Of a stretch of DNA of 9,770 bases, positions 1 through 6,049 are shown one piece after another (position 1 is the first letter of the stretch; every line of letters begins with the position of its first letter). Under the pieces are notes generated by a model. It was not told where the DNA came from, ran no database searches, and saw only the letters and a program-made list of their open reading frames with translations. Where the stretch lies: positions 1-9,770 of the forward strand of contig CAZXIY010000045.1 of assembly GCA_964640935.1 (NCBI GenBank), given 5' to 3'. The stretch comes from CAZXIY01 sp964640935. GTDB taxonomy: Archaea > Thermoplasmatota > Thermoplasmata > Methanomassiliicoccales > Methanomethylophilaceae. The translations under genes were made by a program, and so were the position numbers.

Positions 1-425
1 GAGACTGCAGTGAGGGTGGCAGTGTCTCCCTTCCCGTATGCTCCGCTTCCCGTGATACCCGCTGTATACTGCTCGTACTGTCTTTCCGCTCTCTCCTCAT
101 AATCGCATGTCACGGTAACCGCATATGTATACTTGAGAAATTTCGCAGTGAGATTCACACTACCGTTCACTGTGAACGAGTATCTCTCGGAAGATGACAC
201 TTTGTTAGGTCCGTCATACCATCCGTCGAAATAATAATCGCCATATGGCTCGGCGACCAGAACGACCGTCTCACCATTCTCATAAGTCCCGTCGCCGGTC
301 ACCGTTCCGGATCCGTCTGCGGTTATACCCACGTCGCAGCCTCCGCTCTGTTCGAGATAATAAACTCCCCCTGCAGATGCGGCAACGACCGTTGCAATTA
401 TTATTGCAAGCACTATCTTATTCAT
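1..425 (-). CDS. Partial secreted or membrane-anchored protein with InlB-like B-repeats (N-terminal 141 residues)
   Basis: The reading frame is open from the ATG at 423-425 to the window edge, so the C-terminus is missing. Residues 4-22 are a hydrophobic signal or anchor segment after a short basic start (MNKIVLAIIIATVVAA). The outside part begins a repeat of the divergent InlB B-repeat type: residues 38-71 carry GSGTVTGDGTYENGETVVL followed by AEPYGDYYFDGWYDG, the usual Gly-rich turn and F-x-G-W-Y signature. A second copy starts near residue 101 with GSGAYGKGDTATLTA at 127-141. Such repeats are beta-rich stalk or adhesion modules on cell-surface proteins; ligand and function are unknown here. 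There is no clear ribosome binding site before the ATG, but an AT-rich TATA candidate (471-480) would start a transcript with a short leader. The repeat family is secure; the role is not. Confidence 0.75.
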   Translation of the reverse strand, partial: MNKIVLAIIIATVVAASAGGVYYLEQSGGCDVGITADGSGTVTGDGTYENGETVVLVAEPYGDYYFDGWYDGPNKVSSSERYSFTVNGSVNLTAKFLKYTYAVTVTCDYEERAERQYEQYTAGITGSGAYGKGDTATLTAV

Positions 426-740
426 CCGGAATCACATAACACGTTTATCGGATTGAACACGTTGATGTCGATTAATAATAGTATGTCAATCGAATTACGG
501 CGTCAAACATTCATTGCTCTGTTGTTGATCTGCACTGACACTGCTGATGCGATATCTGTGCATTCTACATTTTTTAACGATCAGCCGAAGTTTATGTTTT
601 AACCAAGTACACCGACCCACAGCAACTTGCGGCCTAATTAGTCTACATTACGATACATCGAACCGCGTCGATCACCGTACATCAACCATCACCAACGGTG
701 CCGGGGGGATCGCACCCCCGGAGCACCGTTCCGATCCCGT
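426..740. other. Intergenic stretch between the surface protein and the Ntn hydrolase
   Basis: No supportable gene lies in these 315 bases. The one long open frame (547-753, plus strand) has non-archaeal-looking composition and runs through a strong hairpin, so it is not called. What can be seen is a minus-strand TATA candidate for the left gene (TATTATTAAT, 471-480), a small 5-bp inverted repeat (ATCGA at 657-661 with TCGAT at 668-672), and the strong hairpin at 694-730 listed separately. No tRNA or other known RNA was recognised. Confidence 0.5.
694..730 (-). terminator. Strong hairpin directly after the Ntn hydrolase stop codon
   Basis: An 8-bp outer stem (694-701 with 723-730, AACGGTGC / GCACCGTT) is followed, across a two-base bulge, by a 6-bp GC stem (702-707 with 715-720) and a 7-base loop. 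It begins 10 bases after the TGA at 741-743, so it would form at the 3' end of the hydrolase mRNA. There is no T-run behind it, so it may protect the mRNA end or act as a processing signal rather than being a classic terminator. A second CACCGT copy at 673-678 can pair with 695-700 instead, giving a competing fold. Confidence 0.5.
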
Positions 741-1823
741 TCAGAGATCGTAATGATATGTTTTCGAGTAATCCGACATCACGCAGACATCCAGTCCGGG
801 ATAGGTGTTGTTGAACACCACCGAATACACGGTGTACCATTCAATCAAGAATTCGCTCTGATCGATGTGCTTCATGTTGCATCTCTCGAGGATCGCCATC
901 GCTTCTTCGATGGTGGGGTTCTCGTTCTCCTTCAGCGCATTCTCGATTATCCCATACCTTTCCAGACTGTCGGCCTCCTTCACCACATCCGGGGCATCCA
1001 TGATGTAGTGGTTCGTGACGATGTTCGTGTAAGTAACGACCAAACTCTGGTCCTTGCTCCATTCGAGCACGGCGCTGTTCCCGGAAGCGTCCGATACGAA
1101 AAAGTGGACGGACATATCCAGCATCGACGAGATGAAGGTCTCGTCGTACTCCTGCACCAACTCGACGGCCTTTTCGACCGAATCGGCATGATCGAGGACC
1201 AAACGTACAACGGCCACCTCATTGATGTCTATCTTGCCCGTGCTCGTTGCGACGCCATAACCGTTGTCGATGAACTGCGTGGAGATCGAGACGCCTTTCT
1301 CGTTGACGCCCTCCGTGCAGAAGTACGGAATCGCATTGTATGCAGCATTGGCGAGTATGGAAGCCACGTCATCCTTCGTATTGTCGTATCCGACGAGTTC
1401 GGGAGTGCCGATCGCTATGGAACTGTATCCGTTGGCCGGATATGTGTAACACACCGCGGTGGACGACTTGATCGGCAGATCCATGTTCTTGGCATGATAC
1501 CACTGAGCCCCGTCGCCGGACGAGGTCGAAGCAGTAAATGTAGAACATCCTAACGGTATGTGCGGTTCGATCTTCGCGCCGTTCGTGACGTTGTTCTGGA
1601 GCCAATCTATGAACTCCAGGTAATCTCCTGAACCGGTGTCCAGGTAATCGTCGAACTTGTAATCCGAATATGTCTTGAAGACCAATAGCCTGTCCGTGAT
1701 CTGTTCCACAGAATCGGACGGCTGCTCCCCGCGGTCGGCGTACACGACGACGATCGCAGCCGCCAAGGCCGCGACCAACACTATCGCAACGACCGCTGCT
1801 GAGGTCATCTGTTTAGAATTCAT
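741..1823 (-). CDS. Membrane-anchored Ntn hydrolase, choloylglycine hydrolase / C45 acyltransferase-like
   Basis: Linear amide (C-N) hydrolase of the N-terminal-nucleophile cysteine type, the superfamily of bile salt hydrolase, penicillin V acylase and isopenicillin N acyltransferase. From the chosen ATG the protein has 360 residues: a membrane segment at 8-28, a prosegment, then the likely autocleavage site G92-C93-S94 (LGCSTFTA), with C93 as nucleophile. Family signatures follow in order: HAKNMDLP (111-118, matching the F-G-R-N-M-D of bile salt hydrolases but with Lys for Arg), EGVNEKGVS (171-179), VSDASGNSAVLEW (243-255), TNH (270-272), a Ser/Arg helix SLERYGIIENAL (286-297) and YSVVFNN (333-339). 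The anchor implies action outside the cell or at the membrane surface. The longer frame to 1877 starts with TTG and lacks a binding site; GGTGAT at 1827-1832 supports the ATG at 1821-1823, or the adjacent one at 1824-1826. Family assignment is firm; the substrate (bile salt, N-acyl amino acid or peptide) is unknown. Confidence 0.82.
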   Translation of the reverse strand: MNSKQMTSAAVVAIVLVAALAAAIVVVYADRGEQPSDSVEQITDRLLVFKTYSDYKFDDYLDTGSGDYLEFIDWLQNNVTNGAKIEPHIPLGCSTFTASTSSGDGAQWYHAKNMDLPIKSSTAVCYTYPANGYSSIAIGTPELVGYDNTKDDVASILANAAYNAIPYFCTEGVNEKGVSISTQFIDNGYGVATSTGKIDINEVAVVRLVLDHADSVEKAVELVQEYDETFISSMLDMSVHFFVSDASGNSAVLEWSKDQSLVVTYTNIVTNHYIMDAPDVVKEADSLERYGIIENALKENENPTIEEAMAILERCNMKHIDQSEFLIEWYTVYSVVFNNTYPGLDVCVMSDYSKTYHYDL

Positions 1824-1826
1824 CAT

Positions 1827-1832
1827 ATCACC
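1827..1832 (-). promoter_or_regulatory. Ribosome binding site that sets the Ntn hydrolase start
   Basis: GGTGAT on the minus strand matches the end of archaeal 16S rRNA and lies three bases before the ATG at 1821-1823, touching the ATG at 1824-1826. It argues against the upstream TTG at 1875-1877 and leaves a normal short N-terminus before the membrane segment. Confidence 0.6.
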
Positions 1833-1903
1833 ATCTATATCCGCCGCCCGCCCGACGCGGACGACCTCCGCTGACAAGAGCCACTCTGGATTACTGGCCC
1901 GAT

Positions 1904-1913
1904 ATCATATACA
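1904..1913 (-). promoter_or_regulatory. TATA candidate for the Ntn hydrolase gene
   Basis: TGTATATGAT on the minus strand would place a transcription start near 1883, giving a leader of about 60 bases before the ATG at 1823. It is the best AT-rich element in this stretch; there is no clear BRE. Confidence 0.35.
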
Positions 1914-1997
1914 GACTATTTGAAAGTCATATCCAGGACTTCGCGGACATGAGAAAATGTGACCGGACAGTTTGTCGTAACGGTAACAAGATCCCAG

Positions 1998-2045
1998 ATA
2001 AGAAAACAAAAAGAATGACAATAAGGTCGCCGGACGATTCCGGCG
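1998..2045 (-). terminator. Hairpin and T-rich terminator of the small-protein unit
   Basis: On the minus strand a 6-bp stem (CGCCGG / CCGGCG, 2028-2033 with 2040-2045, 6-base loop) is followed by a strongly T-rich stretch at 2024-1998 that includes CTTTTTGTTTTCTT. GC stem plus T-tract is the expected form of an archaeal intrinsic terminator. It would end the transcript that starts near 2290. Confidence 0.55.
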
Positions 2046-2053
2046 CCAATATA

Positions 2054-2067
2054 ACAACAATTGTTGT
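2054..2067. repeat. Perfect 14-bp palindrome
   Basis: ACAACAATTGTTGT is its own reverse complement. It lies between two GC hairpins in the 3' region of the small-protein gene. It could be a protein-binding site or, in RNA, a pairing site between two copies of the transcript; the sequence does not decide. Confidence 0.6.
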
Positions 2068-2078
2068 GAAAGGTTTCC

Positions 2079-2098
2079 CCCACCGCCGCAGCGGTGGG
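2079..2098 (-). other. Strong hairpin in the 3' untranslated region of the small-protein gene
   Basis: A perfect 8-bp stem (CCCACCGC / GCGGTGGG) with a 4-base loop lies 18 bases after the stop codon of the 34-residue gene. Together with the palindrome at 2054-2067 and the hairpin at 2028-2045 it makes a block of three inverted repeats within 71 bases. Confidence 0.65.
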
Positions 2099-2115
2099 TT
2101 CTAAAACGAAGAGCA

Positions 2116-2220
2116 TCACTGCTTCTTCGCTTCGGGTGATTTAGATGCTGCCTTGTGCTGCTCTTCAACAGTCTTTGCGGGAGTTGCGGAGTTCTTCGGG
2201 TCTTTCTTGTGGCATGCCAT
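2116..2220 (-). CDS. Small basic hydrophilic protein, 34 residues, not recognised
   Basis: ATG at 2218-2220 to TGA at 2116-2118. The protein begins MACHKKDPKNSATP, ends SPEAKKQ, and is rich in Lys, Ala, Ser and Glu with no hydrophobic segment, so it is probably disordered or a single charged helix. Lone Cys and His residues sit at positions 3 and 4. It is too short to fall out of ordinary gene calling, but the signals are good: GAGGTGA at 2227-2233, six bases before the ATG, is among the best ribosome binding sites in the window; a clean TATA box lies at 2314-2323; a structured, terminated 3' region follows; Lys codons are mostly AAG, like its neighbours. The 180-codon frame overlapping it (1905-2447) crosses promoter and terminator and is a shadow. 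I recognise no family. A dual-function RNA is an alternative. Confidence 0.62.
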   Translation of the reverse strand: MACHKKDPKNSATPAKTVEEQHKAASKSPEAKKQ

Positions 2221-2226
2221 ATCGAT

Positions 2227-2233
2227 TCACCTC
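2227..2233 (-). promoter_or_regulatory. Strong ribosome binding site for the 34-residue protein
   Basis: GAGGTGA matches the archaeal consensus over seven bases, with a 6-base spacer to ATG. It is the main reason to accept this small frame as translated. Confidence 0.7.
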
Positions 2234-2282
2234 TTGATTCTGATGGGACCCATATGTACCCAGGCGAGTATATTAGACGGCG

Positions 2283-2300
2283 AATCATACAACTATGATT
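2283..2300 (-). other. Hairpin at the expected 5' end of the small-protein transcript
   Basis: AATCATA (2283-2289) pairs with TATGATT (2294-2300) around a 4-base loop. Transcription starting about 25 bases from the TATA box would begin at or inside this stem, so it could cap or protect the 5' end. Confidence 0.4.
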
Positions 2301-2313
2301 GTTTTTTAGATAG

Positions 2314-2323
2314 CATTTATAAG
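2314..2323 (-). promoter_or_regulatory. TATA box of the small-protein gene
   Basis: CTTATAAATG on the minus strand contains TATAAA, close to the archaeal consensus. The predicted start is near 2290, giving a leader of about 70 bases. Confidence 0.6.
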
Positions 2324-2431
2324 CGATATTCTGCAGGAGAACGGACGACAGATCGGAAGACCGTTCCATAGATGAACGGGACATTATGAACAGTGCGATG
2401 GTTCGCATATCGCCTGTGTCGATGATCCCAC

Positions 2432-2544
2432 AAGTGCGTATTATCAAATAAACGGCATTTTCACAAGTGCGTATTATCGGATAAATACCACTTTCAATAT
2501 GTGCGTATTATTGGATTTTTGATATATTTTAAAGTGCGTATTGT
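2432..2544 (+). repeat. Four direct repeats with 33-34 bp period upstream of the ATPase gene
   Basis: The core GTGCGTATTAT begins at 2434, 2467 and 2501, and GTGCGTATTGT at 2534: spacings 33, 34 and 33 bp, close to three turns of DNA. The first two copies extend to about 20 bases (AAGTGCGTATTATC then ATAAA); the second contains TTATC-G-GATAA, a small inverted repeat. Spacers are 12-13 bases and T-rich, too short for a CRISPR array. The last copy lies between the TATA candidate (2523-2533) and the ATG, where a bound protein could block initiation. The array is probably a multi-site operator or a conserved leader of this gene family; no replication gene is present that would make it an origin. 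Confidence 0.85.
2523..2533 (+). promoter_or_regulatory. TATA candidate for the ATPase gene
   Basis: TATATTTTAAA lies between the third and fourth repeat. It predicts a start near 2553 and a leader of about 40 bases. No good ribosome binding site precedes the ATG at 2592, so translation may be weak. Confidence 0.45.
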
Positions 2545-2591
2545 AGATATCTATATCATCTGGAACATAGATGCTTCATCGATGATATGAT

Positions 2592-3965
2592 ATGAGTTCC
2601 GAACAGACCATCATATTGAAAAGGAAAGTATACGACTCGCTGCTGGAATGGAAGAAGTGCAACGGTTCCAAGGCCATAATGATAGAAGGCGCCAGACGTG
2701 TCGGGAAATCCACCATAGTGGAGGAGTTCGGGAACAATGAGTACAGATCATACATCATCATCGATTTCTCCACAGCCAGCGATGCCATGCTGGAATCTTT
2801 CAGAAAGAACAGGAACGACCTCGACGAACTGTTCATGCGTCTGTCCGTGGAATACAGGACCAAACTCTATCGCCGCGAATCCCTGATCGTTTTCGACGAA
2901 GTACAGAAATATCCGGAAGCAAGAGAGATGATCAAACATCTCGTGGAGGACGGAAGATACGACTACATCGAGACAGGGTCACTGATCTCCATCCGCGAGA
3001 ACGTCGTGAACATAATCATACCGTCCGAGGAGCGGAAGATCAAGATGCACCCATTGGATTTCGAGGAATTCTGCTGGGCTTTCGGCGATACGGAACTCGT
3101 CGAATACATCAGAAGATGCTTCGAATCCGAGAAGCCGCTGGACAAGGACCTGCACCTCAGGGCCATGTCCCTGTTCATGCAATATATGATGGTCGGAGGT
3201 ATGCCGAAGAGCGTCGTAGCGTACATCGGCGGTGACAGGGATTTCGTCGCGGCCGATGAAGAGAAGAAGGACATACTCGAACTCTACAGGGACGATATCA
3301 TGAAGATCCCGTACAGCTACGGCTCAAAGATCCAGTCTATATTCGACCAGATACCGTCGTTCCTGTCGAAGCATGAGAAGAGGGTCATACTCAGCAAGAT
3401 CGCCGAAGGGAGCACGATAGACCAGTATGACCGCACCTTCTTCTGGCTGGGCAACTCGATGATATGCAACGAGTGCTTCTCCGTCAACGATCCCGATACG
3501 GGGCTTTCGCTCAGCGAAGACCGCACATCGCTGAAATGCTACATGGGCGACACCGGTCTGCTCATGACGCACGCATTCGAGGATAGGGGGCGTGTCGATC
3601 CGGAGATCTACAGGCGCATACTGAACGGCGATCTCAAGATCAACAAAGGGATGCTGTTCGAGAACGTCATCGCTCAGATGCTGGTCGCTAACGGCCACAA
3701 CCTGTTCTTCTACACTCACTATAACGGCGAGAAGCACAGGAATGACATCGAGATCGATTTCATCATATCCGGCGGCAACAGATCCGACCAAAAGATGATA
3801 CCGATCGAGGTAAAGTCATCCCCGAGATACAAAACAGTGTCTCTGAACAGATTCCAGGAGAAGTACGCTGACAGGATAGCATGCAGCTATGTCGTACATC
3901 CTGCCGGTCTTCGCAAGGACGGAGACACATTGTACATACCGCCGTATATGGTCATATGCCTGTGA
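2592..3965 (+). CDS. AAA-type ATPase with C-terminal DUF4143 nuclease-like domain
   Basis: A 457-residue protein of the AAA_14/DUF4143 family, common in multiple copies in anaerobic bacteria and archaea; its cellular role is not established. The N-terminal ATPase shows Walker A GARRVGKST (33-41) and Walker B LIVFDE (98-103), then ETGSLIS (127-133), a likely sensor. MVGGMP (200-205) is the usual linker motif. The C-terminal domain carries KCYMGDTGLL (315-324), E357 in MLFENVIAQML, E387/D389 in EIEIDFII-like context, and IEVKSS (405-410); this spacing of E, D and E-x-K resembles a PD-(D/E)xK nuclease fold. No membrane segment or helix-turn-helix is visible. It stands alone on the plus strand, convergent with tRNA-Tyr, behind the spaced repeats. 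Codon use resembles the neighbours, so transfer, if any, is not recent. The family is certain; nuclease activity is inferred. Confidence 0.88.
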   Translation: MSSEQTIILKRKVYDSLLEWKKCNGSKAIMIEGARRVGKSTIVEEFGNNEYRSYIIIDFSTASDAMLESFRKNRNDLDELFMRLSVEYRTKLYRRESLIVFDEVQKYPEAREMIKHLVEDGRYDYIETGSLISIRENVVNIIIPSEERKIKMHPLDFEEFCWAFGDTELVEYIRRCFESEKPLDKDLHLRAMSLFMQYMMVGGMPKSVVAYIGGDRDFVAADEEKKDILELYRDDIMKIPYSYGSKIQSIFDQIPSFLSKHEKRVILSKIAEGSTIDQYDRTFFWLGNSMICNECFSVNDPDTGLSLSEDRTSLKCYMGDTGLLMTHAFEDRGRVDPEIYRRILNGDLKINKGMLFENVIAQMLVANGHNLFFYTHYNGEKHRNDIEIDFIISGGNRSDQKMIPIEVKSSPRYKTVSLNRFQEKYADRIACSYVVHPAGLRKDGDTLYIPPYMVICL

Positions 3966-4003
3966 TGTGCAGAGCGTCCGCTGGGACAGTTGAATGAGTA
4001 GAA

Positions 4004-4114
4004 TGGTCCCCACTCCCTGATTTGAACAGGGGATCTGCTGATTTCAGCGGCTGCACCGGCATTGCCGGAAACACTCTACAGTCAGCCGCTCTAGCCAGGC
4101 TAAGCTAAGTGAGG
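4004..4114 (-). tRNA. tRNA-Tyr (GTA) with a 33-nt intron
   Basis: After removing the intron all arms pair: acceptor CCTCACT / AGTGGGG (4108-4114 with 4008-4014, one T-G), D stem GCTT / GAGC, anticodon stem GCTGA / TCAGC (4082-4086 with 4037-4041) with loop CTGTAGA, five-base variable loop, and T arm CCCTG-TTCAAAT-CAGGG. The discriminator is A and CCA is encoded (4004-4006). C1:G72 and anticodon GTA are the marks of archaeal tRNA-Tyr. The intron (4043-4075) follows the base after the anticodon, the usual archaeal site. A TATA box lies just upstream. It marks the boundary between the conserved translation cluster and the accessory side; no duplicated tRNA end was found in the window. Confidence 0.93.
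4043..4075 (-). other. Intron of tRNA-Tyr
   Basis: The 33 bases split the anticodon loop after G37. Inside is a 5-bp hairpin CCGGC-AAT-GCCGG. GCAG in the intron can pair with CTGT (positions 32-35) as a central helix, but this leaves long unpaired stretches on both sides rather than two 3-base bulges. CAGCCGC in the intron can also pair over seven bases with GCGGCTG of the 5' exon, competing with the D and anticodon stems. Boundaries come from the mature tRNA fold. Confidence 0.8.
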
Positions 4115-4137
4115 ACAGAATGTGATTATAGATACAT

Positions 4138-4145
4138 TATTTATA
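4138..4145 (-). promoter_or_regulatory. TATA box of tRNA-Tyr
   Basis: TATAAATA on the minus strand, centred about 27 bases before the mature 5' end at 4114, predicts a start almost at the tRNA itself. It lies 16 bases after the stop of the membrane protein gene, so the tRNA need not depend on read-through. Confidence 0.7.
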
Positions 4146-4160
4146 GTTACCGCGAGCCGT

Positions 4161-6029
4161 TCAGGCCACTGCGGCCGCTATCTTCTCATGGTCCGTCTGG
4201 TTGCGTTCATAAAGACCTACGATGTCTGATATATCGTTCACGACGGCCCTGTCCTTGGCTGAAAGATCGCTTGGCACATTCATCTTCGGCGTACCGTCAT
4301 CGGACGTCCCGAGGACCTTCGCCACCGTCGCCTTCAGCGAATCGTCCATGGAGAGCATGGATCTGAGGAACATGCACCGGCTCGATATCTCGTTCTGACG
4401 AACGACGAAAGCTTCCACATTATCGTCCGTATCCACTGTATTTATGGACCTGAGCTTGTTCGCAACGCTGTCGGATGATATTGTCAGTGCCACGGCCTTG
4501 TGCTTATCGGACGTACCCTTGGCGTATCCCTCGAGGTCCTGTATCTGGGCCCTTCCTACGGACATGGCCTTCTTTGTGAGGTCGTACCTCTCGTTCTTGA
4601 AGCGGAACGGGAATATCAGATGGTTCGCGAGCATCGCGACCACTATTCCGATGCCGATGAATGCCAGCCTATCCACTATTGCCACCGACATATCCTCCAG
4701 GAGCGACGCGCTCATCAGAGCCATCATCGTGTTGAAGAGAACGGTCATGCTGTACGTCTCCGGCTTCTTCAGCGTCGTCCCGTACGCGACGGCCATGAGC
4801 ACCGCTGTCACGGCGGCGGACTGCGGCAGCGATAATCCGACGATGATCGCCATCGTGACGGCGAACACACCTACACCCAGTACGGTCCCGTACACCCTCT
4901 CCTTGGACTTCTGGAACGTCCCTTCGAGGTACGGCTGCACAATGGCAATGGAAGTGAACGCGAGCCACTTGGCATCTGCGATATTGAAGTAATCGGCGAC
5001 GAACTCCCATGCGGCTATGAGAAGTGCCAGACGGAACGCGAACGTGAACTTCACGGAGTTCTTGTTTATGTTCTCTTTGAGAAGCGTCTTGAATCTGAAA
5101 CTCTCCGGGATCTTGTCGCCGCTGCTGTCGGCAGCCGAATCATCTGCGACCGAGATCTGCATCAGCTCGTAATCGATGACGCGGAGGCACGACACAACAT
5201 GGCTGTCCATCGATCTGTGGGAATCAACGAATGTATCGATGTCGGAATGCATCTCGTCCAGCGTGCATTTGCCGTCCTCGTAATCGGACATGCGTCCTAT
5301 GAGCACGGCAAGGTCCTTCAGATCGGATTCAGAATGATCCGCTCTCGCTATCGTACGTCCCAGTTCCTCTATGGATGATGCGAGGCTTATGACCGATCTG
5401 TTGCCGGGCGTGCTCTTGTAGTGGTACTTCAGCCTGTCGCTCATCACGGAATCGATGGCCGAGCACTTCTTCCTCAGAACGTCGAGGTCGATCTCCTCTC
5501 CGGAGATCTTCTTCTCGGTTATCGCCTTCACATCGGCGAAGAGACTGGAAATGGATGAGTGGCAGGTGGTCTTGTACTTCTTGCGGTTGACGATCACGTT
5601 GAGAAGGACGATCGCCACCGAACCTATCGCGAGACCGGCAAAACGAAGGTACAGCATCTGCCCTTCGACGGGCATCGAGAGGATGAACACATATCCCAAA
5701 ATGAACGGGAAGTACATCGGGGACCTGAGGTCATGCATCGTCGTGTACGTTATACCGAACACGACAGCGAAGTTCACGACGAGACCGAGCCACGGATTCA
5801 GAAGGGCGACGAACGAACCCACGCCCAACGACATGTTAAGTGCCAGCACCACGGCGAAGCTCTTCACCGGCCTGGCGCTCATGTCGATGGCGAGCATCAT
5901 GAGGGCCGCCATGGCTATCGTGACGCCGACGAGCACGTTCTGCTCGCCGAATACCATCGTGAATACAACTATGGAACCGACTATCGCAAGATAGAATGCC
6001 GTCTTGCTGATGACATATTTCGCGTCCAT
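4161..6029 (-). CDS. FUSC-family integral membrane protein (aromatic acid exporter / fusaric acid resistance-like)
   Basis: This 622-residue protein has two membrane bundles. The first has about six segments (roughly 8-27, 31-49, 57-77, 81-98, 105-118, 128-147), then a charged cytoplasmic region (148-325), then a second bundle (328-345, 353-366, 383-400, 404-417, 427-443, 452-472) and a 150-residue soluble tail. The second bundle has the family mark KERVYGTVLGVGVFAV (376-391), the R-x-x-GT-x-x-G motif of FUSC/YccS-like proteins. Relatives are proposed proton-driven exporters of aromatic acids; the substrate here is unknown. The start has GGAGG (6034-6038) four bases before the ATG. It is the last gene of the ribosomal protein cluster, 20 bases after the PAC2 gene, so it is probably cotranscribed. 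That position is unusual and suggests lineage-specific addition. The family call rests on topology and the one motif. Confidence 0.75.
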   Translation of the reverse strand: MDAKYVISKTAFYLAIVGSIVVFTMVFGEQNVLVGVTIAMAALMMLAIDMSARPVKSFAVVLALNMSLGVGSFVALLNPWLGLVVNFAVVFGITYTTMHDLRSPMYFPFILGYVFILSMPVEGQMLYLRFAGLAIGSVAIVLLNVIVNRKKYKTTCHSSISSLFADVKAITEKKISGEEIDLDVLRKKCSAIDSVMSDRLKYHYKSTPGNRSVISLASSIEELGRTIARADHSESDLKDLAVLIGRMSDYEDGKCTLDEMHSDIDTFVDSHRSMDSHVVSCLRVIDYELMQISVADDSAADSSGDKIPESFRFKTLLKENINKNSVKFTFAFRLALLIAAWEFVADYFNIADAKWLAFTSIAIVQPYLEGTFQKSKERVYGTVLGVGVFAVTMAIIVGLSLPQSAAVTAVLMAVAYGTTLKKPETYSMTVLFNTMMALMSASLLEDMSVAIVDRLAFIGIGIVVAMLANHLIFPFRFKNERYDLTKKAMSVGRAQIQDLEGYAKGTSDKHKAVALTISSDSVANKLRSINTVDTDDNVEAFVVRQNEISSRCMFLRSMLSMDDSLKATVAKVLGTSDDGTPKMNVPSDLSAKDRAVVNDISDIVGLYERNQTDHEKIAAAVA

Positions 6030-6049
6030 GGGTCCTCCGACGGATCCGA

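Larger units (their letters stand above)
2221..2591. other. Divergent intergenic region between small-protein gene and ATPase gene
   Basis: These 371 bases hold the small gene's promoter and leader (to about 2323), two small hairpins (CCGTTC / GAACGG at 2361-2366 and 2374-2379; TGCGA / TCGCA at 2394-2398 and 2403-2407), the four spaced repeats (2432-2544) and the ATPase promoter. The part from about 2440 on is clearly more AT-rich than the genes. No further coding frame was seen. Confidence 0.6.

Noticed and set aside
547..753. 68-codon plus-strand frame
   Set aside because: It runs through the strong hairpin at 694-730, has no ribosome binding site and no family resemblance.
753..1553. 266-codon plus-strand frame opposite the Ntn hydrolase
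   Set aside because: It is antisense to a gene with clear family motifs, a result of codon bias on the true strand.
1998..2300. SRP RNA or RNase P RNA
   Set aside because: The size is similar, but none of the conserved core motifs of either RNA was found and a well-supported small gene lies inside.
1905..2447. 180-codon minus-strand frame
   Set aside because: It spans the small gene's TATA box, ribosome binding site, hairpins and T-rich terminator in another frame; its product has no recognisable domain.
2432..2544. CRISPR array
   Set aside because: Spacers are only 12-13 bases, repeats drift toward the gene, and no cas gene is present.
4004..4114. Type II tRNA (Leu/Ser) with a long variable arm
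   Set aside because: The anticodon stem closes only after removing 33 bases behind position 37; the remaining molecule matches archaeal tRNA-Tyr with a five-base variable loop.
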